A stretch of 64,000 bases of DNA, from assembly GCF_003992615.1 (NCBI RefSeq), contig NZ_RZMY01000015.1:141364-205363 (forward strand). The letters are read 5' to 3'. Each line of letters begins with the position of its first letter. Position 1 is the first letter of the stretch. The notes below the pieces were generated by a model. That model searched no databases, was not told the origin of the DNA, and saw only the letters and a program-made list of their open reading frames with translations. Of this stretch, positions 1 through 7,439 are shown piece after piece. The DNA is from Flagellimonas beolgyonensis (GTDB lineage Bacteria > Bacteroidota > Bacteroidia > Flavobacteriales > Flavobacteriaceae). The position numbers were made by a program, and so were the translations under genes.

Positions 1-354
1 TGGGCCCCTAAATACGATGGGGCAGTTAAACTGCCCACCGGACATTTGACGGATCTTTGCCGCGTTGTTTATGATTTGGTCAATTCCTACCAAGGAAAAG
101 TTGAACGTCATAAATTCTATAATGGGCCTATTGCCGATCATCGCAGAACCTACGCCTATACCAGCAAAACCCAACTCAGAAATCGGGGTATCCAATACAC
201 GTTCCGGTCCAAACTCATCAAGCATGCCCTTGGATGCTTTATAGGCTCCATTGTATTCTGCAACTTCCTCACCCATCAAATAAATGGATTCATCCCTTCG
301 CATCTCTTCGGACATGGCCTCGGCGATGGCCTCCCTAAACTGTAGTGTTTTCAT
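1..354 (-). CDS. pdhB: Pyruvate dehydrogenase E1 component, beta subunit (N-terminal part)
   Basis: The first 118 residues are present and the rest lies beyond the left edge. The protein starts [18 protein letters not shown] and continues with the transketolase-type pyrimidine domain. [16 protein letters not shown] (about residues 28-43) holds the Glu that in this family activates the thiamine diphosphate cofactor. Later come TPISELGF (56-63) and [14 protein letters not shown] (81-94), both typical of E1-beta. With E1-alpha it decarboxylates pyruvate and passes the acetyl group to the lipoyl E2 subunit in the cytoplasm. The ATG at 354 is the only start that fits the family. A -7 box (TATTTTTG on the minus strand, 399-406) lies about 45 bp upstream. 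The gene diverges from etfBA. Other 2-oxoacid dehydrogenase beta subunits are similar, so the exact substrate is inferred. Confidence 0.9.
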   Translation of the reverse strand, partial: MKTLQFREAIAEAMSEEMRRDESIYLMGEEVAEYNGAYKASKGMLDEFGPERVLDTPISELGFAGIGVGSAMIGNRPIIEFMTFNFSLVGIDQIINNAAKIRQMSGGQFNCPIVFRGP

Positions 355-398
355 TAAATCGAACTAAAGAATTTCGTTAGTGTGCTTAAAAACGCAAG

Positions 399-406
399 CA
401 AAAATA
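399..406 (-). promoter_or_regulatory. Candidate -7 box for pdhB
   Basis: Read on the minus strand this is TATTTTTG, matching the Bacteroidota -7 consensus TAnnTTTG, about 45 bp before the pdhB start. No clear -33 TTG was found at the usual distance, so the call rests on the -7 box and position only. Confidence 0.45.
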
Positions 407-454
407 GCAAAAACTACACGAACATCACTTGGGCATTCATCAAAAAAAAGAACA

Positions 455-482
455 AAATTTATTATGCATGCATAATAAATTT
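455..482. promoter_or_regulatory. 28-bp perfect palindrome, candidate operator of etfBA
   Basis: A perfect 28-bp inverted repeat with no spacer; its core attatgcatgcataat (461-476) occurs again, base for base, at 21196-21211 upstream of an SGNH lipoprotein. Here it covers the place where the -33 element should be (about 473-475), and its centre is 27.5 bp before the -7 box at 496. That position suits an activator that substitutes for the -33 element, or a repressor that blocks it. It is not followed by a T-run and is too AT-rich for a terminator. The regulator is unknown. Confidence 0.75.
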
Positions 483-495
483 CATAATTATTAGC

Positions 496-503
496 TATAT
501 TTG
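496..503 (+). promoter_or_regulatory. Candidate -7 box of etfBA
   Basis: TATATTTG fits TAnnTTTG, 22 bp before the etfB ATG. The -33 position has TAA instead of TTG and lies inside the palindrome, which suggests dependence on the palindrome-binding protein. Confidence 0.55.
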
Positions 504-525
504 ATGCGATAAACCTAAAGTATAT

Positions 526-1272
526 ATGAAGATTTTAATTTGCATAAGCAACGTACCGGATACTACTTCCAAAATCAATTTTACGGAAGGCGATACCAAG
601 TTTGATACAAACGGGGTACAATTTGTGATTAATCCCAATGATGAATTTGGGCTAACACGTGCCATGTGGTTCAAAGAAAAGCAGGGAGCTACCGTTCATG
701 TGGCCACTGTGGGTGGTGCCCAAACGGAGCCCACCATCCGAAAGGCATTGGCGATTGGCGCCGATGAGGCCATTCGGGTGAATGCAGAACCAACCGATGG
801 TTTTTATGTAGCCAAGCAGTTGGCCGAAGTAGTTAAAAATGGTGGTTACGACCTTGTCATTGCAGGCAGGGAGTCCATCGACTACAATGGGGGCATGGTT
901 CCCGGCATGTTGGCCACGTTGTTGGACATGAACTTTGTAAACACCTGTATCGGTTTGGAAATTGACGGAACCAACGTTACCGCAATGCGTGAAATCGATG
1001 GTGGAAAGGAAAAACTAAGCACCTCTTTGCCCCTGGTGATCGGAGGTCAAAAAGGGTTGGTGGAAGAAAGCGACCTGCGCATCCCCAATATGCGTGGCAT
1101 TATGATGGCGCGCCAAAAAGCCCTTAATGTGGTGGAGCCAGTTGAGGCTGCCAAACCCACACAAGACCAAAAATTCGATAAACCAGCGGCCAAAGGTCCC
1201 GTTAAACTGGTGGACGCCGACAATGTGGGAGAACTGGTAGACCTATTGCACAACGAAGCTAAAGTGATTTAA
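526..1272 (+). CDS. etfB: Electron transfer flavoprotein, beta subunit
   Basis: A 248-residue protein of the usual EtfB length. With EtfA it forms the FAD-containing electron carrier that takes electrons from acyl-CoA and other dehydrogenases and hands them to ETF-quinone oxidoreductase. The start MKILICISNVPDTT and the AMP/nucleotide-binding fold region (VAGR-like segment VIAGRESIDYNG, residues 111-122) are typical. The EtfB signature lies at 152-173 (MREIDGGKEKLSTSLPLVIG). The recognition-loop region EESDLRIPNMRGIMMARQK (180-198) follows. The next gene is etfA, 76 bp downstream on the same strand, so the two form an operon. A 28-bp palindrome and a TATATTTG -7 box lie directly upstream, so expression is probably controlled, perhaps by lipid supply. 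Confidence 0.97.
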   Translation: MKILICISNVPDTTSKINFTEGDTKFDTNGVQFVINPNDEFGLTRAMWFKEKQGATVHVATVGGAQTEPTIRKALAIGADEAIRVNAEPTDGFYVAKQLAEVVKNGGYDLVIAGRESIDYNGGMVPGMLATLLDMNFVNTCIGLEIDGTNVTAMREIDGGKEKLSTSLPLVIGGQKGLVEESDLRIPNMRGIMMARQKALNVVEPVEAAKPTQDQKFDKPAAKGPVKLVDADNVGELVDLLHNEAKVI

Positions 1273-1348
1273 ATAAAAAATTCAGAATTCCAAACTCCAA
1301 AAAAACAACTTGGAATTTGAGGTTTGAATATTGAAATTTCAAAAAATT

Positions 1349-2317
1349 ATGTCAGTATTAGTATATACAGAATCCTTCAAGGGAAAATTCAAAAAAAATG
1401 CATTTGAGGTTGTATCCTATGCCTACAAAGTGGCCCAGGACCTAGGCACAAGCGTTACTGCGGTGACCTTCAATGCGGAAAACGATGCCGAATTGGGAAC
1501 CTACGGGGTTTCCAAAGTGTTGAAAATAGTGGACGATCAATTGGCTACCTTTAATGCAAAAGCCTATGCTGATGCCTTGGCGCAAGCGGCCCAAGCCGAA
1601 GGAGCAAAAGTGATTGTTCTGAGCACCTCGGCCGATTCCAAATATTTGGCCCCGATATTGGCCACAAAATTGAACGCTGGTTTCGTACCCAACGTGGTTG
1701 CTGCACCCGATAGCACTTCCCCATTTGTGGTAAAACGAACCGCATTCAGTAATAAAGGCTTTGCGCACACAGAAATTTCCTCGGACATCAAGGTCATTGG
1801 CGTTTCCAACAATGCTTTTGGCGTAGTGGAAAACAACACTTCTGCCAATGTCGAAAGTTTTAGCCCTTCTTTAAGTGAAGGTGATTTTGCGGTTAAATCC
1901 GTAGAGGTGGATCGCGTGGCCGGAAAAGTGACCATTGCCGATGCCGATATTGTGGTATCCGGTGGTCGTGGATTGAAAGGTCCTGAGAATTGGGGTATGA
2001 TCGAGGAACTCGCCGATGTTTTGGGCGCAGCCACCGCATGTTCCAAACCTGTATCCGATTTGGGATGGCGTCCGCATGGCGAGCACGTGGGCCAAACTGG
2101 AAAACCAGTGGCGAGCAACCTATACATTGCGGTTGGTATTTCTGGCGCCATTCAGCATTTGGCCGGTGTTAGCGCTTCAAAAGTAAAAGTGGTGATCAAC
2201 AACGACCCCGAAGCACCTTTCTTTAAGGCTGCAGATTATGGTATCGTTGGGGATGCCTTCGAGGTAGTGCCCAAACTCATCGAAAAATTAAAGGAATTTA
2301 AAGCCCAAAACGCTTAA
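1349..2317 (+). CDS. etfA: Electron transfer flavoprotein, alpha subunit
   Basis: The 322-residue FAD-binding partner of EtfB. The N-terminal half is the alpha/beta domain (MSVLVYTESFKGKFKKNAFE). The C-terminal half carries the FAD-binding motif: VVSGGRGLKGPENW near residue 202 and the EtfA signature LYIAVGISGAIQHLAG at about 258-273, then KVKVVINNDPEAPFF. I place the start at the ATG at 1349, because the TTG at 1331 would add six residues (MKFQKI) that EtfA proteins lack. A hairpin with a T-run follows at 2344-2389, so the operon probably ends here. Etf is needed for beta-oxidation and branched-chain amino acid breakdown in this group. Confidence 0.97.
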   Translation: MSVLVYTESFKGKFKKNAFEVVSYAYKVAQDLGTSVTAVTFNAENDAELGTYGVSKVLKIVDDQLATFNAKAYADALAQAAQAEGAKVIVLSTSADSKYLAPILATKLNAGFVPNVVAAPDSTSPFVVKRTAFSNKGFAHTEISSDIKVIGVSNNAFGVVENNTSANVESFSPSLSEGDFAVKSVEVDRVAGKVTIADADIVVSGGRGLKGPENWGMIEELADVLGAATACSKPVSDLGWRPHGEHVGQTGKPVASNLYIAVGISGAIQHLAGVSASKVKVVINNDPEAPFFKAADYGIVGDAFEVVPKLIEKLKEFKAQNA

Positions 2318-2343
2318 ATTTTGTTAATTTGCCCATTGCAAGG

Positions 2344-2389
2344 GGCTGTTCAGATAACTGGTTACGCCACTTATTTGAACAGCCTTTTT
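2344..2389 (+). terminator. Candidate intrinsic terminator after etfA
   Basis: Stem ggctgttca (2344-2352) pairs with tgaacagcc (2376-2384), followed by TTTTT. The loop is long (23 nt), so strength is uncertain. Confidence 0.55.
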
Positions 2390-2406
2390 GGCTTTAGGAG
2401 GATAAT

Positions 2407-3036
2407 ATGAGTTTAGTACGATTAAAAATAAAGGGAATATCATACAGCCAAACCCAAAATGGTGCGTACGCCCTTATTTTGAATGAAGTGGAAGGGGACA
2501 GAAAACTCCCCATCGTTATAGGCGCTTTTGAAGCACAGTCCATTGCCATTGCATTGGAAAAAGAAATAAAGCCGCCACGGCCCTTGACGCATGACCTTTT
2601 CAAGAATTTCGCCGACCGGTTCCAGATTGTGGTCAAGCAGGTCATCATCCATAAATTGGTGGATGGCGTGTTCTATTCCAGCATAATTTCTGAACGGGAT
2701 GGGGTTGAAGAGATCATCGATGCACGCACCAGTGATGCCATTGCTCTCGCCTTGCGTTTCAATGCACCCATCTTTACCTACAAGACCATTTTGGATAAAG
2801 CAGGTATATTCTTGAAATTTTCAACCAAGGAGGAAGAGGAAAAGGAAGATGATAGCATTGTGGTGGACGAAATTTTACAGGAAGGCGAAACCGTGGAAAT
2901 AGAATCCGGGGCTGAAGCCCACGGCTATCGCGAGCTATCCCTCGAAGAGCTCCATAAAGAATTGGATAAGGCAGTAGCCAATGAAGACTACGAAAAGGCT
3001 GCCAAGTTACGGGACGAAATTTCCAAGCGCAAATAA
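2407..3036 (+). CDS. Bifunctional nuclease (BFN/DUF151) domain protein with C-terminal UVR motif
   Basis: A 209-residue cytoplasmic protein. Residues 1 to about 155 are the BFN/DUF151 domain: LPIVIGAFEAQSIAIALE (about 36-53), then RPLTHDLF, and DARTSDAIALALRF near 107-120. Relatives in plants and Thermotoga have been linked to nuclease activity, but the substrate in Bacteroidota is not established. An acidic linker (TKEEEEKEDDS) leads to a C-terminal UvrB/UvrC-type motif, LHKELDKAVANEDYEKAAKL, a helical hairpin that mediates protein contacts. The start is well set by AGGAGG 7 bp upstream, an unusually good ribosome site for this group. The transporter gene begins 6 bp after the stop, so the two are cotranscribed. 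Confidence 0.88.
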   Translation: MSLVRLKIKGISYSQTQNGAYALILNEVEGDRKLPIVIGAFEAQSIAIALEKEIKPPRPLTHDLFKNFADRFQIVVKQVIIHKLVDGVFYSSIISERDGVEEIIDARTSDAIALALRFNAPIFTYKTILDKAGIFLKFSTKEEEEKEDDSIVVDEILQEGETVEIESGAEAHGYRELSLEELHKELDKAVANEDYEKAAKLRDEISKRK

Positions 3037-3042
3037 ACATAC

Positions 3043-4500
3043 ATGGCAAAAAAGTACTCTGGATTACTGATCCTTCTGCTCCTTTGTTCGGTCGCATTCG
3101 GCCAAAATTCAGTACCAGCGGATTCCTTGAACGTTGCCATCGATGCAACCGTTGAAAATGTGGTCACCCAAGCATCACCCGACATTATTCCCAATCAAGG
3201 ATTTACCATAACCACCTTATTGCGTGGCGCGTTGGGTATGGCCGTTTTGATTTTGATCTCCTTTTTGTTCAGTGCCAATCGCAGGGCCATCAACTGGAAA
3301 ACCGTGGGTATCGGACTTTCACTACAAGTTTTAATAGCCATTGGTGTACTCAAAGTACCCTTCGTACAATATGCCTTTGAAAAGGTAGGCGGAATTTTTG
3401 TGAGTATTTTGGAATTCACCAGGGCAGGAAGCCAGTTTTTGTTCGAGGGCCTTGTAGTAGATATGGATACCTTTGGGTACATCTTCGCCTTTCAGGTATT
3501 GCCCACCATTGTCTTCTTTTCCGCATTGACTTCGGTGCTTTATTATTTAGGGGTCATCCAATGGGTAGTAAAAGGTATGGCTTGGTTGCTATCGAAAACT
3601 TTGGGCATATCCGGAGCAGAAAGTTTGTCTGTGGCCGGTAATATCTTTTTGGGCCAGACCGAAGCTCCCCTATTGATCAAAGCTTATCTCGAAAAAATGA
3701 ACCGGTCCGAAATCCTTTTGGTGATGATCGGGGGCATGGCCACTGTGGCAGGAGCCGTTTTGGCTGCGTATATTGGATTTTTGGGAGGAGATGACCCGGT
3801 TTTACGACTGGTTTTTGCCAAGCACTTATTGGCAGCATCTGTAATGGCCGCACCGGGTGCCATTGTTATTTCAAAAATATTATATCCACAGACGGAAGCC
3901 GTAAATACGGATGTTCAGGTATCCACAGAAAAAATAGGTTCCAATTTATTGGATGCCATTGCCAATGGTACCACTGAGGGCTTAAAATTGGCCCTGAACG
4001 TAGGCGCCATGCTATTGGTTTTCGTGGCCTTTATTGCCATGATCAATGGTATTTTGGGATGGATCGGAGACATCACCACCTTTAATACTTGGATAGCAGC
4101 CAACTCACCCTACCAAAGCTTTTCGCTCGAAGCCATTTTGGGAACCGTTTTTGCCCCGCTTATGTGGTTGATCGGGGTAGCCAATGAAGATGTGATGCTC
4201 ATGGGGCAGTTGCTCGGTATCAAATTGGCCGCCAGTGAATTTATCGGGTACATTCAATTGGCCGACCTTAAAAACGTAGCCAATGGAGTGCATTTCACCT
4301 ACAACAAATCGGTAATTATGGCCACTTACATGCTGTGTGGCTTTGCCAATTTCGCTTCCATCGGCATCCAAATCGGTGGTATCGGTTCCTTGGCACCAGG
4401 TCAGCGCAAAAACTTATCCGAATTTGGCATGAAAGCCGTTTTGGGCGGTTCTTTGGCCTCTTTGCTTTCCGCGACCATTGCGGGGATGATACTTGGGTGA
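3043..4500 (+). CDS. Concentrative (Na+-type) nucleoside transporter, CNT/NupC family
   Basis: A 485-residue inner-membrane protein that imports nucleosides, probably with sodium or protons. CNT features are present: the N-terminal CNT helices (about 60-105), the gate domain (145-250) with GQTEAPLL at 204-211 and GGMATVAGAVLAAY at 230-243, and the C-terminal domain with NEDVMLMGQLLGIKLAASEF and FIGYIQL. The N-terminus is odd: residues 1-20 look like a cleavable signal peptide (LLILLLLCSVAFGQ) and about 35 polar residues follow before the first transporter helix. The gene follows the BFN gene by 6 bp and its stop codon touches a heptamer repeat array. Substrate range (purine or pyrimidine) cannot be read from sequence. 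Confidence 0.93.
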   Translation: MAKKYSGLLILLLLCSVAFGQNSVPADSLNVAIDATVENVVTQASPDIIPNQGFTITTLLRGALGMAVLILISFLFSANRRAINWKTVGIGLSLQVLIAIGVLKVPFVQYAFEKVGGIFVSILEFTRAGSQFLFEGLVVDMDTFGYIFAFQVLPTIVFFSALTSVLYYLGVIQWVVKGMAWLLSKTLGISGAESLSVAGNIFLGQTEAPLLIKAYLEKMNRSEILLVMIGGMATVAGAVLAAYIGFLGGDDPVLRLVFAKHLLAASVMAAPGAIVISKILYPQTEAVNTDVQVSTEKIGSNLLDAIANGTTEGLKLALNVGAMLLVFVAFIAMINGILGWIGDITTFNTWIAANSPYQSFSLEAILGTVFAPLMWLIGVANEDVMLMGQLLGIKLAASEFIGYIQLADLKNVANGVHFTYNKSVIMATYMLCGFANFASIGIQIGGIGSLAPGQRKNLSEFGMKAVLGGSLASLLSATIAGMILG

Positions 4501-4541
4501 AAGGTCAAGGGTTAAAGGTGAAGGGTTAAAGGCAAAAGGTA
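4500..4541 (+). repeat. Heptamer array, left side of the four-helix-bundle cassette
   Basis: Six 7-bp units in perfect phase, with consensus GGTNAAR: ggtcaag, ggttaaa, ggtgaag, ggttaaa, ggcaaaa, ggta. The array begins within the nupC stop codon. The same units occur on the opposite strand at 4948-4968 and 5016-5050. Confidence 0.85.
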
Positions 4542-4588
4542 TAATGTCAAATTTAGTTCAATCTCAAAATTTTTAAAGATGCAGTACT

Positions 4589-4951
4589 ATGCGAAATTTT
4601 CGAGAATTGGAAGTCTGGAAAGAAGCCAGAATGTTGGTGAAAGACATCTACAACACTACCAAACGACTCCCTAGTTCAGAGCAATACGGCCTAATTTCCC
4701 AAATCAACAGGTGTGTTGTTTCTATTCCTGCCAATATAGCTGAGGGTTGCAGCAAATATTCCCAGAAGGACTTTGTCCGATTTTTACAAATCAGTTTAGG
4801 CTCAGCCTTCGAGTTGGAAACCCATCTATTACTTTGTGAAGATTTGAACTTTCTATCTCCCGAAGTAACGAAGTCCTCCATCAAAAAACTTCAAAGACTG
4901 CAACGAAGGATTGCTTCACTTATAAAATTCAACTTATCCAACCACCACTAA
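4589..4951 (+). CDS. Four-helix-bundle protein of the 23S rRNA-intervening-sequence (S23/IVP) family
   Basis: A 120-residue protein that fits the S23/IVP family (PF05635) over its whole length: LEVWKEARMLVKDIY at the start, then LPSSEQYGLISQINRCVVSI, the hallmark PANIAEGCSKYSQKDF (about 48-63), and FLQISLGSAFELETHLLLC. Relatives are encoded in insertions inside 23S rRNA in Leptospira and others, but many copies stand alone as here. The fold is also shared with the Avd protein of diversity-generating retroelements; no reverse transcriptase is nearby. The function of solo copies is unknown. It sits between nupC and thyA, bracketed by inverted heptamer arrays, and its stop codon lies inside the right-hand array. 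This suggests a cassette rather than part of an operon. Confidence 0.92.
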   Translation: MRNFRELEVWKEARMLVKDIYNTTKRLPSSEQYGLISQINRCVVSIPANIAEGCSKYSQKDFVRFLQISLGSAFELETHLLLCEDLNFLSPEVTKSSIKKLQRLQRRIASLIKFNLSNHH

Positions 4952-4968
4952 CCCTTCACCCTTGACCC
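4948..4968 (-). repeat. Heptamer array, right side, first block
   Basis: Three 7-bp units read on the minus strand: gggtcaa, gggtgaa, gggttag. They are the same units as on the left (ggtcaag, ggtgaag) but in opposite orientation. The block overlaps the stop codon of the four-helix-bundle gene. Confidence 0.8.
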
Positions 4969-5015
4969 AATCTTACCCGTTAATAAAGTTTTCATAAATC
5001 TGCTTCCAGCCCTAT

Positions 5016-5050
5016 TGTCCCTTTTCCCTTAACCATTTACCTTTAACCCA
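5016..5050 (-). repeat. Heptamer array, right side, second block
   Basis: Five 7-bp units in phase on the minus strand: gggttaa, aggtaaa, tggttaa, gggaaaa, gggacaa. The block ends 2 bp before the thyA ATG, so it forms the immediate leader of thyA. Confidence 0.8.
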
Positions 5051-5052
5051 TT

Positions 5053-5877
5053 ATGAAACAATACCACGACCTTCTTAAACACGTGTTGGAACACGGGAAC
5101 CAAAAAGCCGACCGCACGGGAACAGGAACCTTGAGCGTTTTTGGCTATCAAATGCGCTTCGACCTTTCGGATGGATTCCCCATGGTGACCACTAAAAAAC
5201 TGCATTTAAAGTCCATTATTTATGAACTGCTGTGGTTTTTGAAAGGGGACACCAATATCGAATACCTGCAAGAGAACGGGGTTCGTATTTGGAACGAATG
5301 GGCCGATGAAAATGGCGACCTCGGTCCGGTGTACGGTCACCAATGGCGCAATTGGAACGGCGAGGAAATCGACCAGATCCAGGAAGTGGTGGATACCTTG
5401 AAAAACAATCCCAACAGTCGTCGTATGCTGGTCTCCGCCTGGAACCCCAGCGTACTGCCAGACACTTCCGTTTCGTTCGCAGAAAATGTGGCCAACGGAA
5501 AGGCGGCCCTCCCCCCTTGTCATGCCTTTTTCCAATTTTATGTGGCGGACGGTAAATTGTCGTGCCAGCTGTACCAGCGCAGTGCCGATATCTTTTTGGG
5601 GGTACCGTTCAACATAGCATCATACGCCCTGTTCACCATGATGATGGCCCAAGTTTGTGGCTACCAACCCGGGGAATTCATCCACACCTTTGGTGATGCC
5701 CATATATACAACAACCACTTGGAGCAGGTACAATTGCAATTGAGCCGTGACCCCCGACCCTTGCCCACTATGAAAATCAACCCCGAAGTGAAGGACATCT
5801 TTGCTTTCACTTTTGATGATTTTGAACTACTTAACTACGACCCGCATCCACATATTAAAGGGGTGGTTGCGGTGTAA
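5053..5877 (+). CDS. thyA: Thymidylate synthase
   Basis: A 274-residue ThyA that methylates dUMP to dTMP with methylene-tetrahydrofolate, releasing dihydrofolate. Key features: the folate/phosphate-binding start [17 protein letters not shown] (20-36), [20 protein letters not shown] (80-99), the active-site Cys156 in [12 protein letters not shown], and QLYQRSAD (about 172-179) for phosphate binding. It is about ten residues longer than E. coli ThyA because of an insertion ([14 protein letters not shown]) just before the catalytic loop. The dihydrofolate it makes is recycled by FolA, encoded at 11.0 kb in the same window. A heptamer repeat block abuts its start codon, so its leader is unusual. 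The HAD gene begins 6 bp after the stop. Confidence 0.98.
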   Translation: MKQYHDLLKHVLEHGNQKADRTGTGTLSVFGYQMRFDLSDGFPMVTTKKLHLKSIIYELLWFLKGDTNIEYLQENGVRIWNEWADENGDLGPVYGHQWRNWNGEEIDQIQEVVDTLKNNPNSRRMLVSAWNPSVLPDTSVSFAENVANGKAALPPCHAFFQFYVADGKLSCQLYQRSADIFLGVPFNIASYALFTMMMAQVCGYQPGEFIHTFGDAHIYNNHLEQVQLQLSRDPRPLPTMKINPEVKDIFAFTFDDFELLNYDPHPHIKGVVAV

Positions 5878-5883
5878 ATCTTA

Positions 5884-6555
5884 ATGTTGCTTATGCAAAA
5901 AAATGGAGTAATCTTTGACTTTAACGGTACGCTGTTTTGGGATTCCGAATACCAGGAAAAGTCTTGGGATGAATATTTGGCGGCGCACCATATTTTTTTG
6001 ACCGAACAGCAAAAACGGGATTACATTCATGGCCGCAACGGGAAAGATACGCTTGAAATCCTTTTCAAACGGCCTTTTAGCGACGAGGAAGTGCATCAGT
6101 ATTCCGAGGAAAAAGAGGTGCTGTACCGCAATGAATGCCTGAAACACAATATGGAACTGGCACCCGGTGCGCTGGATCTATTGGACTATCTAAAAGCCAA
6201 TAACATTCCTAGGGCCATCGCCACGGCCTCCGGGAAATCCAACGTGGACTTTTTTATAGATAAATTCAATTTGTTGGACTATTTTGAAGAGGAGCATATT
6301 GTGTTCGACGATGGCACCGTACGGGGAAAACCACACCCCGACCTATTTGATAGGGCCATCCAACGATTGGGTGTGGACAAAACAGGCTCCATCATTTTTG
6401 AGGACTCTCACTCCGGGGTACAGGCGGCGCTCAACTGCCAAGTGGGCCATGTGGTCATCGTGAACTCCACCAACTCGGATTATTCGGATTTTGACCTGCC
6501 CATCATTTCCCACTTTGATGGGTTTGATAGGGGGTTGATAAATTTTAGCTATTAA
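5884..6555 (+). CDS. HAD-superfamily hydrolase (subfamily IA type)
   Basis: A 223-residue cytoplasmic HAD protein; ATGs at 5884 and 5893 are both possible, and the second (MQKNGVIFDFNGTLF) is closer to the family start. Motif I is DFNGTLF with the nucleophile at Asp12. The usual acid/base Asp two residues on is replaced by Asn14. Motif II is TASGKSN (about 114-120), motif III the Lys in RGKPHPDLF, and motif IV FEDSHSG. An alpha-helical cap lies between motifs I and II, as in beta-phosphoglucomutase and sugar phosphatases. The Asp-to-Asn change should weaken phosphatase turnover, so activity needs proof. The gene follows thyA closely and may be cotranscribed. A weak hairpin (acaatt/aattgt, 6574-6593) with a T-run follows. 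Confidence 0.88.
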   Translation: MLLMQKNGVIFDFNGTLFWDSEYQEKSWDEYLAAHHIFLTEQQKRDYIHGRNGKDTLEILFKRPFSDEEVHQYSEEKEVLYRNECLKHNMELAPGALDLLDYLKANNIPRAIATASGKSNVDFFIDKFNLLDYFEEEHIVFDDGTVRGKPHPDLFDRAIQRLGVDKTGSIIFEDSHSGVQAALNCQVGHVVIVNSTNSDYSDFDLPIISHFDGFDRGLINFSY

Positions 6556-6666
6556 TTTATTAGTGTTACTCCCACAATTAAGATGGGAATTGTAGCTTTT
6601 TTATCTAATTTGGTGACGGTAGTAAAATTCCTTTTACCATTACTAACAAACTAGTTTACTTTTTAG

Positions 6667-7395
6667 ATGAAAAATATTCTTCCAATTTTCATATTACTTA
6701 TTTTTTCATGTAATAGAAGTAACGTAAAAGAGAATTCTAAACAAGATTTAATTCTTAACGGCAAAACTTTCATCTTATATCCTGAAGATGATGATGAAAA
6801 TCTAACCATTCAGTTTCTGGACTCTACATGCAATTTATTTGAATTCCATGCGTACAATCAGCCATGGAAATTGATCAAATTTGAAGACTCTAACGCGTTG
6901 GTTTTAGGTCATTTGATTATTTTATTACATCAACAAAATGATTCAACAATAACCGGGTATAGTATTGGAGAAAAAGAAACCAAATTGATATTGAAAGAAC
7001 AACATCCTAAGTGGAAACTAGAAAATATTTTGGGAAAATGGACTGAAGAACCATGGATAGGGATTGAAAACTCCAAAATACCACCTCCACCAGCCCGTAT
7101 ACCTGATCATGATACTCTATGGCCGCCATACTATGAAATTTTCGAAAACAAAATCATGAGTTATTGCCTAGGCATCGATTCCACCGAGATTCGATTTGAT
7201 AATTCCCTGGTTTATTTTAACATGAAACAACACCTTCATACTGATTTTGTGGGATATCAAAATGATTGGAAGATATTGGACATTAACGATAGTGTTATGA
7301 CCATAGAACGCAGGTATACCAAAGAATTTTTCGATGCTAACACCTTACAATATCTTGACAACGTTGAAATTGTTAGGTTAATAAAAAATCGTTAG
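6667..7395 (+). CDS. Hypothetical lipoprotein
   Basis: A 242-residue protein that I do not recognise. The start MKNILPIFILLIFSCNRSN is a clear lipoprotein signal with the lipobox Cys at residue 15, so the mature protein should be membrane-anchored in the cell envelope. The rest is rich in Asp, Asn, Glu and aromatic residues, with a possible lipocalin-like or beta-rich fold (EILGKW-like segment ENILGKWTEEP near 118-128), but this is only an impression. Its DNA is visibly more AT-rich than its neighbours (many aaa, aat, att codons), which may mean a recent arrival or weak expression. No operon partner: 110 bp from the HAD gene upstream, and a minus-strand gene follows. Confidence 0.75.
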   Translation: MKNILPIFILLIFSCNRSNVKENSKQDLILNGKTFILYPEDDDENLTIQFLDSTCNLFEFHAYNQPWKLIKFEDSNALVLGHLIILLHQQNDSTITGYSIGEKETKLILKEQHPKWKLENILGKWTEEPWIGIENSKIPPPPARIPDHDTLWPPYYEIFENKIMSYCLGIDSTEIRFDNSLVYFNMKQHLHTDFVGYQNDWKILDINDSVMTIERRYTKEFFDANTLQYLDNVEIVRLIKNR

Positions 7396-7439
7396 TCCTC
7401 ATTTTATAATCAAAATCGTTTTTTAAACTGATTTGTCCG

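Noticed and set aside
4589..4951. Diversity-generating retroelement, because of Avd-like fold
   Set aside because: No reverse transcriptase, template or variable repeats are found nearby.
4500..5050. CRISPR array
   Set aside because: The units are 7 bp, without spacers, occur in both orientations, and no cas genes are near.
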